From Burkholderiales bacterium (GTDB lineage Bacteria; Pseudomonadota; Gammaproteobacteria; Burkholderiales; CAIKXV01), in assembly GCA_019751575.1 (NCBI GenBank), contig JAIENF010000153.1, positions 1 to 17,893 of the forward strand: DNA of 17,893 bases, in the 5' to 3' direction. The notes under the pieces were generated by a model. That model saw only the letters and a program-made list of their open reading frames with translations. It was not told the DNA's origin and searched no databases. Positions within the stretch are counted from its first letter, which is position 1. The number at the start of each line of letters is the position of its first letter. Both the position numbers and the translations under genes were made by a program. Positions 15,337 through 17,893 of this stretch are shown here, in pieces.

Positions 15337-15627
15337 ATGCTCAAGCGCATCGAGTTCATCATCCTCACCCTCGCGGCGACCGCCTTCCTGGTCATCGTGA
15401 TCGCCAACGTGTCGGTGGCGCGCACCTCGCGTGCGATGCAGATGCAGCTGTCCGCGCAGCAGCAGTTCATCGCCACCACCGCGCAGCTCGAGGTGCTCAA
15501 CCGCGAACTCATCCGCGCGCTTGCCGAGCTCGCCGCGCGCGACAACGACGAGCAGATCCGCAGCCTGCTGGGCGCCAGCGGCATCACCTTCACCGTCGAC
15601 CAGAAGCCTGCCCCGGCGAAGCGCTGA
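15337..15627 (+). CDS. Small single-span membrane protein of unknown function (96 aa)
   Basis: I do not recognise this protein. One uncleaved membrane span (about 7-27) follows a short basic N-terminus, then a long amphipathic, glutamine- and alanine-rich helix at about 30-72 likely to form a coiled coil. The end carries IRSLLGASGITFTVD and a basic PAPAKR tail. It is probably anchored in the inner membrane with the coil in the periplasm. The ATG lacks a clear ribosome site. Its layout closely resembles that of the next gene, 12 nt downstream, so the two are likely co-translated partners or old duplicates. Codon use resembles the neighbours, supporting a real gene. Confidence 0.72.
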   Translation: MLKRIEFIILTLAATAFLVIVIANVSVARTSRAMQMQLSAQQQFIATTAQLEVLNRELIRALAELAARDNDEQIRSLLGASGITFTVDQKPAPAKR

Positions 15628-15639
15628 GCGAGGACCCCA

Positions 15640-16002
15640 ATGTACGATTCGAACCGCAATGCCGCCCCGTTCGTCCCGCTGCTGCTGTTGATGATCGGCC
15701 TGCTGATCTGGTCAGGGGCGCAGATGTTCCAGCTGTTCAGCGAGCGCTCGACGTTGAAGACCCTGCTGTCGAACCAGGCTGCACCGTTCGCCGCATCCCA
15801 GAAGATGCGCGTACAGCTCGACGCGGTCGCCTCCGGCACGCAGCGGCTGGCCGACCAGGGCAACCAGAATGCGCGCCTCGTGGTCGAGGAACTGCGCAAG
15901 CGGGGGATCACCATCAGCCCGACGGCGGCCCCGGTCCATTCGCCAGCGCCGCTCGACCTGCCGCAGCCCGGAAGCCAGACGCCGGCACCCGCAGGCAAGT
16001 AA
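15640..16002 (+). CDS. Small single-span membrane protein of unknown function (120 aa)
   Basis: I do not recognise this protein. It has one hydrophobic span (about 11-33), a helical region at about 38-90 and a proline/alanine-rich C-terminus (94-120). Its helical part ends VVEELRKRGITISP, which resembles SLLGASGITFTVD in the preceding gene. A GAGG about 6 nt before the ATG is a modest ribosome site. The hydrophobic segment is probably a membrane anchor rather than a cleaved signal because no good cleavage site follows. It ends 54 nt before the convergent purL stop. Confidence 0.72.
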   Translation: MYDSNRNAAPFVPLLLLMIGLLIWSGAQMFQLFSERSTLKTLLSNQAAPFAASQKMRVQLDAVASGTQRLADQGNQNARLVVEELRKRGITISPTAAPVHSPAPLDLPQPGSQTPAPAGK

Positions 16003-16013
16003 CCTCGCCTGCG

Positions 16014-16040
16014 CGCCGGTGCCCCCTCTGGGGGCCGGCG
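16014..16040. other. Hairpin between convergent genes
   Basis: CGCCGG (16014-16019) pairs with CCGGCG (16035-16040) and CCCCC (16022-16026) with GGGGG (16030-16034), with a TG bulge at 16020-16021 and a TCT loop. It sits between the stop of the 120-aa gene and the stop of purL. No T-run follows on either strand, so a terminator role for both directions is possible but unproven. Confidence 0.4.
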
Positions 16041-16056
16041 GCCTGGGCTGCGCCGC

Positions 16057-17893
16057 TCAGCCAACCCAGCGGCGCGCGTTCCGGAACATCCGCAACCACG
16101 GACTGTCCTCGCCCCAGGCGAGCGGGTGCCAGGACATCTGGACCGTGCGGAACACCCGCTCGGGATGCGGCATCAGGATGCTGAACCGTCCGTCGATGCT
16201 GGTCAGGCCGGTGATGCCGTCCGGCGCGCCGTTCGGATTGTGCGGATAGCGCTCGGTCGACGCACCCGATGGATCGACATAGCGCAGGGTAACCAGCGGC
16301 GACGCGGCCTGCAGGGCCTCGGACGAGCGGAACAGCGGCAATCCTTCGCCATGGGACACCACCACCGGCAGCCGGCTGCCGGCCATTCCCTCGAAGAACA
16401 ATGAACGGGTGGGCAGCACCTCGACCATCACCAGCCGCGCCTCGAACTGCTCGGACCGGTTGCGCACGAAGCGCGGCCAGTGCGACGCGCCCGGGATCAG
16501 GTCGGCCAGGCCGCTCATCATCTGGCAGCCGTTGCAGACACCCAGCCCGAAGCTGTCCGTGCGCGCGAAGAAACCGCTGAACGCATCGAGTGCGCGCGCA
16601 TTGAAGCGGATCGACTTTGCCCAGCCCTCGCCGGCGCCGAGCACGTCGCCGTAGGAGAAGCCGCCGCAGGCCGCGATGCCCTTGAAGGCTTCCAGCGTCA
16701 CCCGCCCCTCGAGGACGTCGCTCATGTGCACGTCCACGGCAGCGAAGCCCGCGCGATCGAACGCCGCCGCCATCTCGTTCTGGCCGTTGACACCCTGCTC
16801 GCGCAGGATCGCCACCCGAGGCCGCACGCCCGCATGCACCCAGGGCCCCTGCAGGGTGTCCTGCGGGTCGAATGCGAGCTGTGCATGGAGGCCCGGCTCG
16901 GCCGGATCGCAGGCCCCGGCGTGGGCCTGGTCGACGCACTCCGGGTTGTCGCGCAGGCGCGCCAGCAGGTAGCTCGTCTCCGACCACGAACGACGCAGCG
17001 CGGCGCGCGGTTCGTCGAGCAGTACCCGGCCACCCACGGTCAGGCGCAGGCGGTCGCTGGCATTGGGCCGGCCGACCGGGAACACGCAATCGCCGAGGCC
17101 GCACGCGTCGAACAGGGCGACCGCCCGCGCGCGGTCCGCCGCCCTCACCTGCACCACCGCGCCGAGTTCCTCGTTGAACAGCCATGCCATCACGGTAGAG
17201 GACGACGCCTGCGCCCCCGCCGCCTCGGGCAGCGCCGTCCCGGGATCGAGGTCGACGCCGACACCGGCGGCGAACATCATCTCGGCGATCGTCGCGAGCA
17301 GGCCGCCATCGGACCGGTCGTGGTAGGCCAGCAGCATCGATTCGCGCCGCAGTGCCTGTATCGCGTCGAAGAAACCCGCAAGGTCCTGCGCCCGGTCGAG
17401 GTCCGGCACCTCGCTGCCGAACATTCCGTGCACCTGCGCCAGCGCCGATCCACCCAGGCGGGCACGGCCGCGACCCAGGTCGACCAGCAGCAGCTGCGTA
17501 TCCCCGGCATCGGTGCGCAGCTCGGGCGTCGATGCATCGCGTACATCGGGCACCGGCGCGAACGCAGACACGACCAGCGACACCGGCGAGGTGACCGCGC
17601 GTTCGGCACCGCCGGCCGACGGGTCGCGCCAGACCGTCTTCATCGACAGGGAATCCTTGCCGACCGGGATCGACAGTCCGAGCGACGGACAGAGCTCCAT
17701 CGCGACGGCATGCACGGTATCGAACAGCGCCGCATCCTCGCCCGGGTGGCCGGCCGCCGCCATCCAGTTGCAGGACAGCTTCACCGACCCGAGCGCCGGG
17801 ATCGGCGCCGCTGCGATGTTGGTGATCGCCTCGCCGACCGCCATCCGCCCGGAGGCCGGCGCATCGACCAGCGCGATCGGCGTACGCTCCCCG
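16057..17893 (-). CDS. purL: Phosphoribosylformylglycinamidine synthase, C-terminal part (cut by window edge)
   Basis: PurL (FGAM synthase) converts formylglycinamide ribonucleotide, glutamine and ATP to FGAM in de novo purine synthesis. The window holds the last 611 residues of what is normally a protein of about 1300; the frame stays open to base 17893. Visible are the second synthetase half ([13 protein letters not shown] at the edge, [47 protein letters not shown]) and a complete glutamine amidotransferase domain starting [18 protein letters not shown]. Its triad is Cys453 (GVCNGC), His576 and Glu578 (MPHPER) in fragment numbering, with spacing like E. coli PurL. This is the large single-chain proteobacterial form. 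It converges on the 120-aa gene. Confidence 0.97.
   Translation of the reverse strand, partial: GERTPIALVDAPASGRMAVGEAITNIAAAPIPALGSVKLSCNWMAAAGHPGEDAALFDTVHAVAMELCPSLGLSIPVGKDSLSMKTVWRDPSAGGAERAVTSPVSLVVSAFAPVPDVRDASTPELRTDAGDTQLLLVDLGRGRARLGGSALAQVHGMFGSEVPDLDRAQDLAGFFDAIQALRRESMLLAYHDRSDGGLLATIAEMMFAAGVGVDLDPGTALPEAAGAQASSSTVMAWLFNEELGAVVQVRAADRARAVALFDACGLGDCVFPVGRPNASDRLRLTVGGRVLLDEPRAALRRSWSETSYLLARLRDNPECVDQAHAGACDPAEPGLHAQLAFDPQDTLQGPWVHAGVRPRVAILREQGVNGQNEMAAAFDRAGFAAVDVHMSDVLEGRVTLEAFKGIAACGGFSYGDVLGAGEGWAKSIRFNARALDAFSGFFARTDSFGLGVCNGCQMMSGLADLIPGASHWPRFVRNRSEQFEARLVMVEVLPTRSLFFEGMAGSRLPVVVSHGEGLPLFRSSEALQAASPLVTLRYVDPSGASTERYPHNPNGAPDGITGLTSIDGRFSILMPHPERVFRTVQMSWHPLAWGEDSPWLRMFRNARRWVG

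Noticed and set aside
16014..16040. Intrinsic terminator shared by the 120-aa gene and purL
   Set aside because: A stable hairpin is present but there is no T-run on either strand; kept only as a hairpin.

Overview
The window is G+C-rich, densely coded bacterial chromosome. The protein families and gene order point to a betaproteobacterium, probably in or near Burkholderiales: an sdhC-sdhD-sdhA operon diverging from mdh, a 2-methylcitrate synthase/dehydratase pair, AcnA-type aconitases, and an msrB-yciB-bolA-ppiC string running toward purL. This is inferred from protein similarity and synteny known to me, not from a search. There is no tRNA, rRNA, transposase, CRISPR array or phage gene.

Layout. 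1-1545 (minus): 5' part of sdhA, then complete sdhD and sdhC, read leftward from a likely sigma70 promoter at 1839-1868. 1546-2125: divergent control region. 2126-3115 (plus): malate dehydrogenase, closed by a clear intrinsic terminator. 3207-5875 (plus): prpC and prpD. 5876-6313: gene-free junction between convergent transcription units, holding two inverted copies of a structured element. 6314-11746 (minus): two full-length tandem AcnA-type aconitase genes. 11990-12367 (minus): MAPEG-family membrane protein. 12421-15244 (plus): compact series msrB, unknown 236-aa protein, yciB, bolA, periplasmic parvulin. 15337-16002 (plus): two small single-span membrane proteins of unknown function. 16057-17893 (minus): C-terminal part of purL, running off the right edge.

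How the genes fit together. The left two thirds is central carbon metabolism: succinate dehydrogenase, malate dehydrogenase and aconitase belong to the TCA cycle, while PrpC and PrpD perform the first two steps of the 2-methylcitrate route for propionyl-CoA. PrpD makes 2-methyl-cis-aconitate, which an aconitase must rehydrate, so one of the two adjacent aconitases may serve that route. No prpB, prpR, acnD, prpF or GntR regulator lies in the window.

The most unusual object is the element pair at 5923-6035 and 6131-6239. Each copy has a long outer stem, an internal loop whose two strands are identical between copies (19 nt and 16 nt), and an inner hairpin closed by the same tetranucleotide (GCGA in one orientation). 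The stem sequences differ between copies while pairing is kept. This looks like selection on folded nucleic acid, and I cannot match it to a family I know.
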